This document shows, piece by piece, positions 32,525 to 43,956 of a DNA stretch of 64,000 nt. Numbering within the stretch: position 1 is the first letter of the stretch; every line of letters starts with the position of its first letter. Source of the stretch: Flaveria trinervia. Lineage: Eukaryota; Streptophyta; Magnoliopsida; Asterales; Asteraceae. The notes under the pieces are model-generated. The model was not told the origin of the DNA and ran no database searches. It saw only the letters and a list, made by a program, of their open reading frames with translations. The stretch lies in NCBI GenBank assembly GCA_025506515.1, contig CM046442.1, forward strand, positions 60,497,376-60,561,375. The letters run 5' to 3'. The translations under genes and the position numbers were made by a program.

Positions 32525-33311
32525 CTTTTTGGCTACTTAGGGGAGTATAATGACTCACCCTAAGGGCATAAACCTTGGGATTGGGGCTTATAGGATTGAG
32601 ACTGAGGAGACTCAATACCCATATTGAGGTCAATTATGAAGGATGGTAAGACCTCAGATTGAGTGGGAGCCCATGTTTCCACTCTAGCCTTTTTGGGTTG
32701 AATAGGGGGAACTTGTTCAATCAGAGTAGTATGAACAAGGGTTCATTTAGAGCATGTTTGATATGTTTGTTTGATGTGATGAGAAGGATGATTTGGCATT
32801 GAGGTGGTTATTGTTGTTATGGGTACATGACCTGTGGGGTCAACAAGGATGTCACCAGGAGCTGTTTGTTCAATCATACCTAGAAGAAGCATAGTATATC
32901 TTCCAGTGAAGTTGGTTGACACCCTCTACAGCACCTTGAAGATGGTTGGCCTCATTTGAGGGATAAGTGGAGTAGCTTCGAAGACCAGTTTCTCTTGATC
33001 CAGCTCATAGTTGATGTGATGAATAAACCTAGGATACATATAATACATCTCTCTATAAAGGTTTCCTTTATGGTGGTTGAACATAATTTTGAATAGTTGA
33101 ATCTAAGGCCTTTTACCAACCCGTGAACTAGGCATCCTAAGTCATAGGGAATTTGATCCCATCCCCCAAACTGTTTGCTAAACAGTGAAGAAGAATGTGA
33201 GGCATGAACTTCTAGTTGTAAGAGAAATTAAAATTGTAAACAATGGACCTACTCAAATCTCCACCATATCCTATTTTGTCATATGTGACTTCTAAATCCG
33301 TTATCAGGAAT
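32525..33311 (-). pseudogene. S1-c: env-like third ORF fragment
   Basis: It aligns with the S1-d third ORF at about 37260-38040. Shared blocks include the complement of GGGAGCCCATGTTTCCACTC (32669 and 37407) and the stretch before CTAGGATACATAT. It is frameshifted throughout with no long ORF. S1-d is inserted at its right edge; GGAAT (33307-33311) would be the target duplication. The rest should lie beyond the window. Confidence 0.75.
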
Positions 33312-34177
33312 TGCAGGATCGATGTTTGTCACTAAACACTTATGTTTTTCTCTCCAACTCACCTAGAACAACACTCGGGTTAAAATAGAATCAGTAAGAG
33401 TTGATCACAATATAGAAAGTAATAAAGAACACATGAAGTAATTTTCAAGGTACTTTTATGTATTGCTTCTCAACTCAAAATACAAGACTTTTACAAGTAG
33501 TAGTTGATGATTTACAATGAGTTACAAGAGAACCTATATATAATACTACCTACAACGGATATACTTTGATACCAGCTGGGATCCTATAGCTAAAGTCTAT
33601 ACTACAAGACTAAAGTTTAAGGTATCTCGGACAAAGTCTTATCTGAGATTTAGTAGTCAGGACATGTCCCTGACTTACCTTTTGTCACCAACTAAAGTTG
33701 GTAACATGTACTATCATGAAAAGGTGAATAGTGGAATAAAGTATGGTCAACTGCATGGCTCTTTAGGAAGAAGCCAAACAGTGTCAGAGGTCTACAATGG
33801 AGTGTCAGAGACCATACTTATGTCCACTGGTCATAGCAGTGTCTTCCGAAGGTTAAATGGCTTCGAAAGAGTATGTACTTTTGAAGCCACTTATACTTTA
33901 GAAGAGGCTGCTTCTTCCAAGGCTTGGAGATTTCTTCTTTTCATCATACTTCGGAAATGGTCTTCAGTTCATTCTTCTAAGGCTTGAACTTCGGAAGTAT
34001 ACACTTGACTTCGGATGTAGAGTTCTGTCTTCGGAAGTTTGATCTTTCACTTTGTCTTCGGAAGAACTCTACAACCTTCAGAAGTTCCATGCTAAGCTTC
34101 GGAAGCCTTTGCATTTAGTACCAAAATTATCTAAGTGACTTAGTTTTGGTTGCATTAGCCTTCTTCTTGATCCAACA
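33312..34177 (-). repeat. S1-d 3' LTR
   Basis: An 866-bp LTR. Sense start is TGTTGGATC and end GATCCTGCA. It carries CTTCCGAAG/CTTCGGAAG at 33843, 33989, 34029, 34056 and 34097 and the ACCAACT..AGTTGGT inverted repeat near 33687-33702 also seen in S1-b. Confidence 0.85.
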
Positions 34178-34190
34178 AACTCCCCCTAGG
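34178..34190 (-). other. S1-d polypurine tract
   Basis: Sense CCTAGGGGGAGTT abuts the LTR; identical to S1-b. Confidence 0.85.
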
Positions 34191-34209
34191 CTGATGCTAC
34201 CAAAACTTC

Positions 34210-37200
34210 ACTTGTTTTTGCTTCTCAAAACTTTCTGCACCAAGGAGAGTAAATATTTGTCTGTCTCCTTGTTCTTCCCTGATGTGGTGCTGAGAAGTTT
34301 GTACAGATCCTTGGTGGATAGGAAATCTAGTCTGTCACCTTGGATAACATGTACCCTCTGTTATTGCCCTCTGAAAAGAGTTAGTTGATGGGAACTGTAA
34401 TCATATTCCCATCTGACTATAGGTTCCAATTCTGGACCCTCACCATCTATAGAAAGGCAGTGCCTTTGGTGGGAGGTCTTTCCTTGTCTTCCTGTCTTCT
34501 CAATCTCAAGTCTTCTTCAATCTTGGCCTTTGTAGTTAACTCGGCTAGGTGAAGGCTGCTAAGATGATTTCTGATGAGAGCAGCAGCTTTAGAGTTGGAG
34601 GGGTTGGAGAATGGCTTCTCTGCTAACTCAGCAATATCAAACCTGTTGGAGTGTAGCAGAGAGGTTGCATTAAGTCTATTGACTTCGCCATTCTCCCTTT
34701 CCATAACAAAGTTGTGAGAAGCTTCATCGAACCTCCATTGGACTATTGCTTTCTAGGCACAAGAGACTGACTAGGAATCTTGTCCTCTTTCTTAGTGTCC
34801 AGCAGAGTCACCAGTTTCCTTCTAAGTTTCTTCTCTTCATCATTTAGTGAATCTGAGTTGAGGCCTAGAAGTCTAGCTGCCTGGTCCAGTGTTCCTCTAG
34901 GTAAATCAAGAAATTGATCTCTTGTGAGGGAACAATAGGATCCATCAACATAGGTAATGTTGACAGAATCTTCATCATATGAGACTTCGCTCAGAGTAGT
35001 GTAATTGATGAGCTTAGTCTTGATTACCTGAAACTCGTCAAGAGGGAGATGTTGAGAAGGCTAAGGGGATGGTTTGGATGGTAGTTGGATAGGTTGAGGT
35101 TCAGAGGTTCTAGCTAGTGTTTTGGGTTGAAGTATTGGAAGATTGGGTGGTTGTGGTGAGGGAGAAGCTGTGGGTAATGGTGTGGGTTTAGGGGTGAAAG
35201 GTTCAGTTTTAATGATGAAGGGTGAGGGTGAGGGTTTAGGTTGAGGTGGAGTGGTTGAAGTGAAGGTCATCCCCTTTACCCTTCTGAACATCTCTTTTCT
35301 CTTCCCCATCCGGATGTCAGCCTTGATTTCACTGAAAATCCGTTAAAGTGTCTTTTCAGACATGGGACCCACCTGCCTGCTAGAGAAGCCATGGGCCCAA
35401 AGATAGTCTTTCATCCAGGCCTTCTCAGTAAGCTTCTTGGTTGTAGTGTCCCTAGCCTTTTCTTCCTTCTTCTTCTTTTCCTTTGCTTTTTCTCTTGCAG
35501 CCTTCTTCCTTTCTTTCTCCATTTGATCCTGCTCTTTGTTGTAGAGCCAAAGGATCGTATCATCATTGTGTGGAGAAGTTCTTGAAGATTAAAGCCTCTG
35601 GAGAGTAAGAAGTTTATCCTGTCTCTCCTTAGCTGCAGCTCAGCCTCTTTCTGTTTTTCTTCTTCTTTCTCCAAGGCCAACCTGGCTTCTTCTTCAAGTT
35701 TCAGCCGCGTTGCCTTCTTCAGATCCACCAACTCCTCTAGTGGTAGCAGGAGTGTCTCTTCATTGGCAGCTCCCATTTGGATAAGCTGGTCAATGATCTC
35801 TAACCACCTTCTGATTGGTTGCAGCTGCTTTTGTACTGGCAACTAGCAACTTCTCAGTTGGAAGTCGTCCTTTCTTCTTAAGTGTCTCAATCTTCTCCTC
35901 TTCCTAATGCTCTTCCGCAGTCAATTTTCTTTTGCCTTTGTCTTTTGAAGTGCTTGACTGTGGTGGTTCTTGGAGAGAGGGTTCTGACTGTAAGAGAGGT
36001 AGAGATGGTGTCTGTGATGGAGGAAGTTTCAGAAAGTCCTCGCTGTTCACCTCAGATGCCATTTCAAGGATTGCATCTGTGATGATCAGTTCCTCGGACA
36101 TTTTAAACAGTCCTTCCGCAGCTTCCATTTCAGCTTCGGAAGATTCAGCTTGTTCTTCTGAGGCCTTAACTTCAGCTTCAAAAGTTAGAGGAGATGCAGA
36201 TTCTAGCCCAACTGTTTTAGTTGCTGGGCCATCAGTCCCCATTTCCCCTTCGAAATGAATCTTAGGTTCCATGTGGACCTTAGGTTGACCAACTTCTTCC
36301 ACAGTGGTAGATGGTGCAGTCAACCTCTGAAGCTCTTCAGCTCCAAAGTAGAGCATTGTAGCATCTGGGCTTGGCTGATCTGTGGAAGATCTCATCAGAA
36401 AGTTGGTGAAGAGTCTGTAGAGATCACTGAGCATCTTTGAGTCAATCTGCAGAATGACTTGAGATGGCTTAGACACAGTGATGATAGGAGTAGATGAAGT
36501 TGAAGTTGGAGTTGAAGTGTGGCTCTATTAGGGGTCCTCAAGTGTTTGTCTCTGAACAATCTCCCCTATTTGGTAGCATCATCTTGAGAGCTAGATGAGC
36601 TAGAGGAAGAAGTCAATGAGACCTGAATAGGTACATGCCTGACAGACCTCTATGCCTATTTCGTAGCTAGTTTGGCCTTGAGACTGTCAATCTCAAGTTG
36701 CTGAATGGCGGACCTTGCTTCTAAAGTCCTAACCAAAGATTCAAGGTTTGAGACTTTAGATAGAAGGTCGTGAATATGGAGTTTCATGCTTCCCTCATCT
36801 TCTTTTGAAGAATCATGGGGAGATGAGGTAACATACCTGGTATGTTCAGCCTCACCACCAGATGTGGTTTCTTGGCACCCTGGTTTCCCGTACTCAATGA
36901 TGTCTCTTTTAGAGTTATCAAAGTGCTCGGTTTCCACAGATTCAGTCTGAGATATGTTACCACTGTCCACAAGGTCCATTGAGGCACCTTTTGTAGTGAC
37001 AGCTGAATCTGCATGAGTCCCCTCCACGTTAGTGGACTCACCTCAGTAATTGGTTGCTGATGGGGGCTAGAGATATGGGATTTCTACGGGCTCTGTTGAT
37101 CTTGAAGAGGGTGTTGTAGATCAACTTCATTGCCATGGAGAGATGTTATCTCTTCATCAGTTTTGAATAGAAGGTCAGTAAAAAGATAGGGAGGTTAAGC

Positions 37201-38336
37201 CTACTAACCGGGACCTTGGTCAATGTCTACAGGCATTGAGCCTCTGGTGGGGTTGTCCCTTGTTGGCAACTTAGAAGAGTGTGAATACTCATTCTGAGGG
37301 CTGTTGGTTTGGGTGTCGGGCTCTTGAGTTTGAGACTGAGGAGACTCAAAATCCATATTGAGGTCAAAAGAGAAGGATGGAGAGACCTCAGACTGAGTGG
37401 GAGCCCATGTTTCCACTCTAGTCTTTTTGGATTGAACAGGAGGGGATTGTTCAATTAGAGTAGATTAAACAAGGGTTCGTTTGGGGCATCATTGATACGT
37501 GATGGTGATGGGTGGAAAAGGCAGTGTTGGCATTGTGGTGGTGGTTGTTGGTGTGGGTTCATCACCTATGGGGCGAACAAGGATGTCACCAGGAGCTATG
37601 CGCTCAATCATACCTGGAAGCAGAGTGGTGTACCTTCCAGTGAAGTTGGTGGATACTTTCTTCAATGTCTTGAGGATGGTAGGCCGCATGTGGGGGACAG
37701 TCAGAGCAGCTGCACAGGCAAGCATGCTCTGGTCCAACTCACAGTTGATGATGTGTTGTATGAATCTAGGATACATATAGAATGTCTCTGTTTGTAGATT
37801 CCCAATCAGATTGGTGAACACAAATCATGGGTAGTTGAATCACAGGCCTCTCACCAATCCATGAACTAAGCATCCTAGTTCATATGGGATTTGATCCCAT
37901 CTGCCGGACTTGTTGGACAAGCAGTGGAGAATAATATGCAGGAGAAACTTCCAATTGGAAGAGAATTTGAATTTATATACCTTTGACCTGCTGTTGTTGC
38001 CGCCATATCCCATAAGGATGTAGGTGCTGTCCAAATCTGCCTTCGGGAACTCAGTAGGAGCTCCTTCATCATGAAGCTCTAGATGCTCCTGATGAGTTGT
38101 TCAGTAATAATCAACTCCTGTCCACAAATGTTGGACCTCAGTACTCGAATCCCATTTATGGTTTCGGCTCAACCATTTCCCCAAAATTCGGCCATGTGAT
38201 TGGAGTAAACAGTGGGGTTAACGATAAGTGCAGTGTAGAAAGGTGATTAGGTGAGAATGGAGATGATTTCAGAGAAGTCGGCATCCCTTGAAGAATCAAG
38301 GAGTGCGACCTGGTTGTGCTTAGGGTTAAGTGCCAT
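34210..38336 (-). pseudogene. S1-d env-like third ORF
   Basis: ATG at 38336 opens MALNPKHNQVALLDSSRDA. The N-terminal domain runs to about 37900 (NPTVYSNHMAEFW, then a stop). 37489-37821 is open (YPRFIQHIINCELD, then T/P-rich). 36656-37027 ends in a coiled coil (LLSKVSNLESLVRTLEARS). 35904-36476 starts ILQIDSKMLSDLYRLFTNFL and is acidic. 35411-35842 is rich in basic residues and coiled coil (KKGRRLQEKKQRKRRRRKK). 34447-34704 is the tail. This is the most complete S1 third ORF here, about 1.3 kilocodons including gaps. No membrane segment is evident and the function is unknown. Confidence 0.8.
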
Positions 38337-39083
38337 TTGGAGAAACGTGAATGTGGATGATTTTGAGCTTGGGTAAAGTTACAGAGGAGAAAAATTTCTA
38401 AGGCAGTAAAGATTGCAAGTGAGAAGATGAAATTAAATAGTCGAGATTATTTAAAAGAGGGTGAAAAGCAGTAATGGGGGTTAGGATAAGGTGATGTGAT
38501 GGTTTAGTGGATGAAATGACAGTGGCGGTAAGGTTAAAATCAGTTAAATAATCTGACATTATTAAAAAAATCTTTGCCTTTTATAGTGTGGGGCCCACGA
38601 GATTTATGTTATACAATAGAATCTTTCTTCGGAATGTAAAACATTGCCAAAGGTAGTTTGTCTTCCGAAGGCAATTCTTACATCCGAAGCAAAAACTTTG
38701 CTTTTGAAGGTTAGAGTTGCTTTCCGAATGGAGAATTTGTAAACCTGGAAGTAGATCTGATACGTAATCAATCGCTTCTTCCGAGACCAAAAGTTATTTT
38801 GAGACCAAAAGTTCTTCCGAGAAGAAAAATTATCCTTTGAGAAATTATGCTTTGGAAGATATAAAAATAACTTCTGAGAGTTAATTTCTCTTCGGAAGAA
38901 ATTTACACTTAGAAAATTTTTCAGAAAGATCTTTTGTAACAGGGCTTAAATTGTATTGACAGAAGACATTACACATTAAGAGGTTTCAAAAGAGGTGAAC
39001 TAATCAATGTTTATCATCCCATTAGTTGTTATGAGATATTTAAATCTTTGCGCATCAAAAGCTTTGGTGAACAAATCAGCATA
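38337..39083 (-). repeat. S1-d RNase H to env spacer
   Basis: A non-coding spacer with CTTCCGAAG-type motifs (for example 38661) and, near the env start, a TATA-like TTTAAATA on the sense strand (plus 38448-38455), 111 bases before the ATG at 38336. The last codons of RNase H are included at the right edge (to about 39010) in a frame that has been lost. Confidence 0.65.
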
Positions 39084-40106
39084 TTATTCATTTGAATCAA
39101 CTTTGATTAATTCAATCAGGTTTTTCTCATGAATATCTCTAATTAAATGATACCTGATATCAATGTGCTTTGTCTTGGAGTGCTTCACCGGATTTTCAGT
39201 AATGGAGATAGCACTATTGTTGTCAATATGGATAGGAGTACTCATTAAGTTGAATCCATAGTCTAACATCTGATTCTTAATCCATAGCAGTTGAGCATAG
39301 CAGCTAGCAGCAGCAATGTATTCAGCTTCAGCAGTTGATGTAGATACACAAGATTGTTTCATGCATTGCCATGAGATGATCCTTCCACCAAGAAATTGAT
39401 ATCCCCCTGATGTTGATTTCTTTTCAATATTGCAGCCACCATAGTCACTGTCAGAGTATCCATAGAGATTAAAATCCTTGTTTCTGGGATACCAGAGACC
39501 TAGTTTAGGTGCTCCTTTGAGGTATCCGAGGATTCTCTTAACAACAGCTAAGTGAGACACCTTCGGAGCAGCTTGATATCTTGCACAAATGCAAGTAGCA
39601 AACATAATATCAGGTCTACTAGCAGTAAGATACATCAGAGAACCAATAATTGCCCTATACTGATGTTGATCAGTATCCTCTCCTTCAAGGTCAGGACAAA
39701 GATTATGGTTTCTTGGTATGGGTGTCTTGGCAGGCTTGCAATCCTTTATTTCAAATCTTTCTAAGATGTCAGACACATACTTTGATTGATTAATGAAGAA
39801 CCCTTCCTTTATTTGCTTTACCTGAATTCCAAGGAAAAAGTCCATTTTTCCCATGGAACACATCTCAAACTTCTTCTTCATAATGCTCTCAAAGTCCTTA
39901 CACATCTGGTTATTTGAAGAACCAAATATGATGTCATCAACATAGACTTGAACGAGCAAGATGCCCTTTCCCGACTTTTTGATGAAGAGAGTCTTGTCAA
40001 TGGTACCTCTAGTGTAGCCGTTCTTCAAAAGAAACTGAGACAATGTCTCATACCACAACCTAGGTGGCTGGTGCAGCCCATATAGAGCTTTATCCAATTT
40101 GCACAC
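39084..40106 (-). pseudogene. S1-d reverse transcriptase (palm to end) and RNase H, 340 open codons
   Basis: One of the best preserved coding stretches. RT starts MCKLDKALYGLHQ, has the catalytic VQVYVDDIIFGS near residues 52-63, FFLGIQVKQI, then RAIIGSLMYLTASRPDIMFAT. RNase H follows: YSDSDYGGCN (Asp), STAEAEYIAAASC (Glu), IHIDNNSAISITENP (Asp) and RTKHIDIRYHLIRD-type text. The end is at VDSNE, where a stop cuts off the last 25-30 residues. The upstream RT part is in another frame, so the enzyme is not whole. Confidence 0.9.
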
Positions 40107-40135
40107 ATAGTTGGGGTGCTGTGGGTCTTCAAATC

Positions 40136-40564
40136 CTAGAGGTTGGCATACATAGACTTCCTATCAATATCCTCATATAGAAATGAACACTTGACATCAA
40201 GTTGATAGATAGTGAAGTCCTTGGATGCAGCATAAGCAAAGAAGATCCTAACTGCCTTAAGTCTTGCAACTGGTGCAAAGACATCAGTATAATCAATTAC
40301 TTCCTCTAGTGTGTACCCTTGAACTACAAGTCTTGCTTTGTTCTTGATGATCAAGCCTCTATCATCTATCTTGTTTCTGAAAACCCATTTAGTGCCTATT
40401 GGTACTTGACCGGATGGTAGCGGACATAGGTTCCATACCTTCTGTCTCTTGAATTGAAGCAGCTCCTCTTGCATCAATTCAATCCAACTACTATCTTTTA
40501 AGGCATGTTCTACCTTCTTGGGTTCCATCTGGGATAGAAAGCATGAGTACAAGCAAACATTCCC
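40136..40564 (-). pseudogene. S1-d reverse transcriptase, N-terminal part
   Basis: It starts in the linker (SCFLSQMEPKKVEHALKDSS) and reads FKRQKVWNLCPLPSGQ, GTKWVFRNKIDDRG, APVARLKAVRIFFAYAAS and IYQLDVKCSFLYE. A frameshift near 40145 separates it from the palm. It is cut at 40564 by B-b. Confidence 0.9.
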
Positions 40565-41520
40565 TGTTGGATCTCATATGCCCAAGACACATACAAGATT
40601 GATGTGGTTAGTATGTTATGATCCAAGTCAGGTCATACCCAATAACAAGCTATACAACACCAATAAATGTTTGTTTGTTGATGAGATCATACAAATAAAC
40701 ATTAACACCAATTTAGAAAATGAGTTTTCTAAAACATTGCTTTGTGGTAGAACAACATTATATGGATAGTTTGTTCATGAGATATTATTTGTTTCATTAT
40801 TTAAGTTGGTTAAATAATTACAAATAAAAGTGTGTTATAGTTATAAAATTAAAAGGGGTTTTAATTTTATAAAATCTTATGGTTGAAAGAGTATTTTATA
40901 AAACATTCAAAAGGGAGGGAAACCCTTTTGGGTTGAATGTTTCGGCCGCCCCTAATGGGCCATTGGTAGCATGTGTTTTGCTTCTTGTTCTTTGCAAGAC
41001 TTAACTCACATCATTACTCAACCATCAAAAACACTTTTTCTCTCACACACACAAAGAAAAGCTCCCAAAGAAACCACCAAATTCGTTCAAAAGAAAGGTT
41101 AGAAAGGGCTGAAATCGTTTTTATTGGCAGCTCCTCAAGTTCTTCTTGGCTGATTTGGATTGTTCAAAAGGGAGTACATCTTGGTGTTCTTCTACCTAAC
41201 AAGATTAGGTGTTTGTTAAGGCTTGTGGGTATACAAGCTTGAGGCTTTCCTTTTGAAGGCTACACTTCAACAACATCATCTCTTTCATCTACAACATTTG
41301 CACTAGAAAGGTTGTTTTTCTTTTGACACCCTATGGTTGTTTCGTGATGTTTGATAGCATATTTTTCACATACATTACGATCCTCATTCTTGGGTTTTTG
41401 TTGATGGTTTAATATGGCAAAAATTTCAGATTATAAACCATGTTTTAAACCTCTAATTCCGCTGCGTTTTCATAGTTTAAATGGTTAAACTAAGTGTTTT
41501 ACTTGTGACAAAACCCATCA
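40565..41520 (+). repeat. B-b 5' LTR
   Basis: A 956-bp LTR starting TGTTGGATC and ending ACCCATCA. It is related to B-c (948 bp) and to the split B-a LTR. It is AT-rich, with a CT-rich stretch near 41035-41055 (CTCTCACACACACAAAG). Confidence 0.85.
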
Positions 41521-41521
41521 A

Positions 41522-41534
41522 TGGCATCTAGAGC
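41522..41534 (+). other. B-b primer-binding site, variant
   Basis: TGGCATCTAGAGC follows the LTR by one base. Compared with the usual TGGTATCAGAGC it has one change and one extra T, so it is either a mutated initiator tRNA-Met site or a family variant. Confidence 0.6.
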
Positions 41535-42522
41535 TGGTTATGTGGAATATGTGCTTCAAAAGGTCTTGAAAAATTAGTTTTCATGGACCTTTTCCACCCA
41601 TTAGGGGCTGCTTTGTTGTGGATTTATGAATCCCTTACATTTCAAGGTTTAATCTTGCATGCTTTGGTTTAAACCTTGAAAGATTTACATCAAATGGTTG
41701 ATTGTATTGTTTGAACCAACCTTAAAGTTTTAGTTTATGTTGGCTGAAACTTTGCGGCTGAAATAAGGGATTTATTGTTCTTCTTGGATGTTGTATCTGT
41801 TTTATATTATGGTGCATAACATAGCCTTGGCCTTATGTGTTGGTTTTGGTTGATTGTGTTTTGTCATGTTGGTTTGTTCTTGAAAGGGTTGTAATTTGTG
41901 TTTTGTATCTTGGGTTGTAATTTATTTATTCATTTGGTTATGTAATAAATAGATTAGGTTCATTTTGTTTATTAGAAAAATTGTATTAGGATATGATTTT
42001 GTAAAAGAAGATGCACAAGATGAAGACTCAAAGAAGGACACAAAAGACATGGACACTTGAAGCATTTGGATGTGGATTCAAGTGGGAGTTCATGGACACA
42101 TTTTGATGTGTCATCTTCACCGTTAGGAAAGACCTTATGACAACACTTGTGATGGCAAAAAAGTGTGGTCAACATAGTAGCTATGGTTATGCACCCATGT
42201 TTGTATGTTTATGCTTGTTTGGATGTTTGTTGTTTGATTGTTTGGTTGATATTGGATATGCATTACAAACTTATTAACAAACTTAACAAGCTGAAAATTT
42301 TATGGTTATTTATGATTAAGTGGTTAATAAAAGGTTATTAAAAGGATTAATGGTTTTAATAAAAGAGGTTTAATTAAAAGTGAACCATAGGGTACCTTGT
42401 ATTTGAAAGCATGCAAATATAAGGTACATAGAGTTTTCTAAACTAAGATCATGAAAACTTAAATTCCTTTTAAACAAGTTTAACACCATCCTTTTGCATA
42501 ACACTTGAGTAATTTGGAAACT

Positions 42523-42554
42523 CTAATGGGATAAAGGTCACCTAACCATTTTAG
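42523..42554 (+). ncRNA. leader stem-loop SL1
   Basis: Stem CTAATGG (42523-42529) pairs with CCATTTTAG (42546-42554) with a two-base bulge. The 16-base loop is GATAAAGGTCACCTAA. This is a structural RNA element, not a separate gene. Confidence 0.5.
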
Positions 42555-42581
42555 GGAACTTGTGACTTGAGGTGGGGATAC

Positions 42582-42617
42582 CATATTTGTGGGATAAAGG
42601 TCACCTAACCACTTATG
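42582..42617 (+). ncRNA. leader stem-loop SL2
   Basis: Stem CATATTTGTGG (42582-42592) pairs with CCACTTATG (42609-42617), with an internal loop of T-T mismatches. The 16-base loop is identical to SL1 while the stem differs. Confidence 0.45.
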
Positions 42618-42661
42618 TCGGAAAACTCACATGTGTGTGCAAGTAGGGTAACTTGATTTGC

Positions 42662-42696
42662 AAACCATATTAAATGGATCACCTACAATATGGTTT
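42662..42696 (+). ncRNA. leader stem-loop SL4
   Basis: A perfect 10-bp stem, AAACCATATT (42662-42671) with AATATGGTTT (42687-42696). The 15-base loop AAATGGATCACCTAC shares TCACCTA with the other three loops. Confidence 0.55.
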
Positions 42697-42810
42697 ACAA
42701 AGGTGTTGATGGAATTAACATGCCGAGAATACATATGATGTTTAAAGTCGATCCCATACCCTAGAAGTTGCAAAAGGGTTGCAATTGTCAAAACGTTGAC
42801 TACCTTGTTA

Positions 42811-42852
42811 ATTTAAATAATGGGATAAAGGTCACCTAACCACTATTTAAAT
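42811..42852 (+). ncRNA. leader stem-loop SL3
   Basis: Stem ATTTAAATAATGG (42811-42823) pairs with CCACTATTTAAAT (42840-42852), 12 of 13 positions. The loop GATAAAGGTCACCTAA is again identical. Confidence 0.6.
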
Positions 42853-42963
42853 GTAATGTTGGATTCTAGATTTAAAATTATGTAAGACACTTAAAAAGGG
42901 TATTAATTATTAAAATATGGATAATATCGAAATTACTAAAATTGAACTTTGCTCTATTTGTAG

Positions 42964-43540
42964 ATGACCACCAACAATAGTGATAACAACGAAATCCCGA
43001 CCGCTCACTCGCTATCACTAAGAACCATTCTCCAAAAGGAGCGTCTAAACCATAACAACTTTATTGATTGGTTCGAAACTTGAGAATTGTTCTCAAGCAA
43101 GAGAAGCGATTATACATATTAGACGATCCGATTCCCGATCAACCTAGTGAGGATGATGAGGAGGCCTATAACAATTGGGTGAAATACACTGAGGACTCAG
43201 TCCAAGTGTCTTGCCTCATGTTGGCAAGTATGACTCCGGATCTCCAAAAGGAGTATGAGCATCATGGAGCATACGACATTATAACCCAGTTGAAGGAAAC
43301 ATTCTAACAACAAGCACGGGTTGAGCGCTTTGAAACGGTTCGAGAACTCCATGCGTGTCGTATGGACGACACTCAATCCGCTTCATCTTATGTACTTAAG
43401 ATGAAAAGCCACATTGACCGCCTCGAACAGCTGAATTGTCCCGTCTCGAAAGAGTTGGCTGCGGATTTGATCCTCAACTCTTTGTCAAAAAGATTTGACA
43501 ATTTTGTCATGAATTACAACATGAACGGATGGGACAAGAA
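42964..43540 (+). pseudogene. B-b gag, N-terminal part
   Basis: ATG at 42964 opens MTTNNSDNNEIP. SLRTILQKERLNHNNFIDWF leads to a stop and frameshift near 43085. NLRIVLKQEKRLYILDDPIP and QVSCLMLASMTPDLQKEYEH follow (43068-43307), then a TAA, then SSYVLKMKSHIDRLEQLNCP and RFDNFVMNYNMN (43362-43540). This is a typical copia gag, the type annotated as Tnt1-like. It is cut after NMNGWDK by S2-b, so zinc knuckle and pol are not in the window. Confidence 0.9.
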
Positions 43541-43843
43541 CAAGAATTAGACGAAATTTAAGCAAGAATAATATGAATATTCAATCAAACAGTGACAGTT
43601 ATAGAGAGAGAAAGTTTTCTGCAAAGAATGTTTTTATTACGCACGAGCTTCAGCTTACATGAAATTAGGTCAACATTCCTTTTATAAAAGAATGTGACAT
43701 CAGCTGACGTCACTTGATAGTGACAACTAACTGATTTATACAAACAACTGAAAGTAGACTAAACTACTGAAGATGTCCACAACAACTGAGGACACCTTCA
43801 CAAAAACCTAAGTATAAGCTAACATTACAACTACTGAAGTTAT

Positions 43844-43873
43844 AACATCTGAAGTGTAAGAACTTCAGATGTT
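43844..43873 (-). promoter_or_regulatory. LTR hairpin HP2 in S2-b
   Basis: A perfect 12-bp stem, AACATCTGAAGT (43844-43855) with ACTTCAGATGTT (43862-43873), around a 6-base loop. It lies about 150 bp from the TATA palindrome. S2-c has the same hairpin at the matching place with three base pairs changed on both arms. Confidence 0.65.
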
Positions 43874-43921
43874 TTACATAAAATAAAACTACTGATTAGA
43901 AACTACTGAAAAGTAAACCAT

Positions 43922-43956
43922 CACAACTACTAAAAAGAACTACTTCAGCTGTTGTG
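43922..43956 (-). promoter_or_regulatory. LTR inverted repeat HP1 in S2-b
   Basis: 35 bp long, like HP1 in S2-a and S2-c. The outer arms CACAACTACT and AGCTGTTGTG still pair with two mismatches, but the inner part has decayed. Confidence 0.5.

Larger units (their letters stand above)
33312..40564 (-). mobile_element. S1-d: Sirevirus-like copia element, 3' part
   Basis: A minus-strand element inserted in S1-c. In the window it shows 3' LTR, polypurine tract, env-like ORF, motif-rich spacer, RNase H and most of RT. B-b interrupts it inside RT at 40564. Integrase, protease, gag and 5' LTR must lie to the right of the window if the nest is intact. Confidence 0.85.
41535..42963 (+). other. B-b long structured leader
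   Basis: A 1.4-kb untranslated leader between PBS and gag with no ORF of note. It holds a 14-bp stem (GTACCTTGTATTTG at 42392-42405 with 42414-42427, one G-U pair, 8-base loop) and the four loop-sharing hairpins listed separately. Such leaders carry packaging and dimer signals in retroelements; that role is inferred. Confidence 0.6.
40565..43540 (+). mobile_element. B-b: copia element, 5' part
   Basis: A plus-strand element of family B inserted in the RT of S1-d. 5' LTR, PBS, a long structured leader and most of gag are present. S2-b interrupts gag at about 43540. TTCCC (40560-40564) is the expected target duplication to look for at its far end. Confidence 0.85.

Noticed and set aside
37492..37797. 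Plus-strand frame rich in Gly/Val/Trp
   Set aside because: It is the complement of the T/P-rich part of the S1-d third ORF; composition alone explains it.
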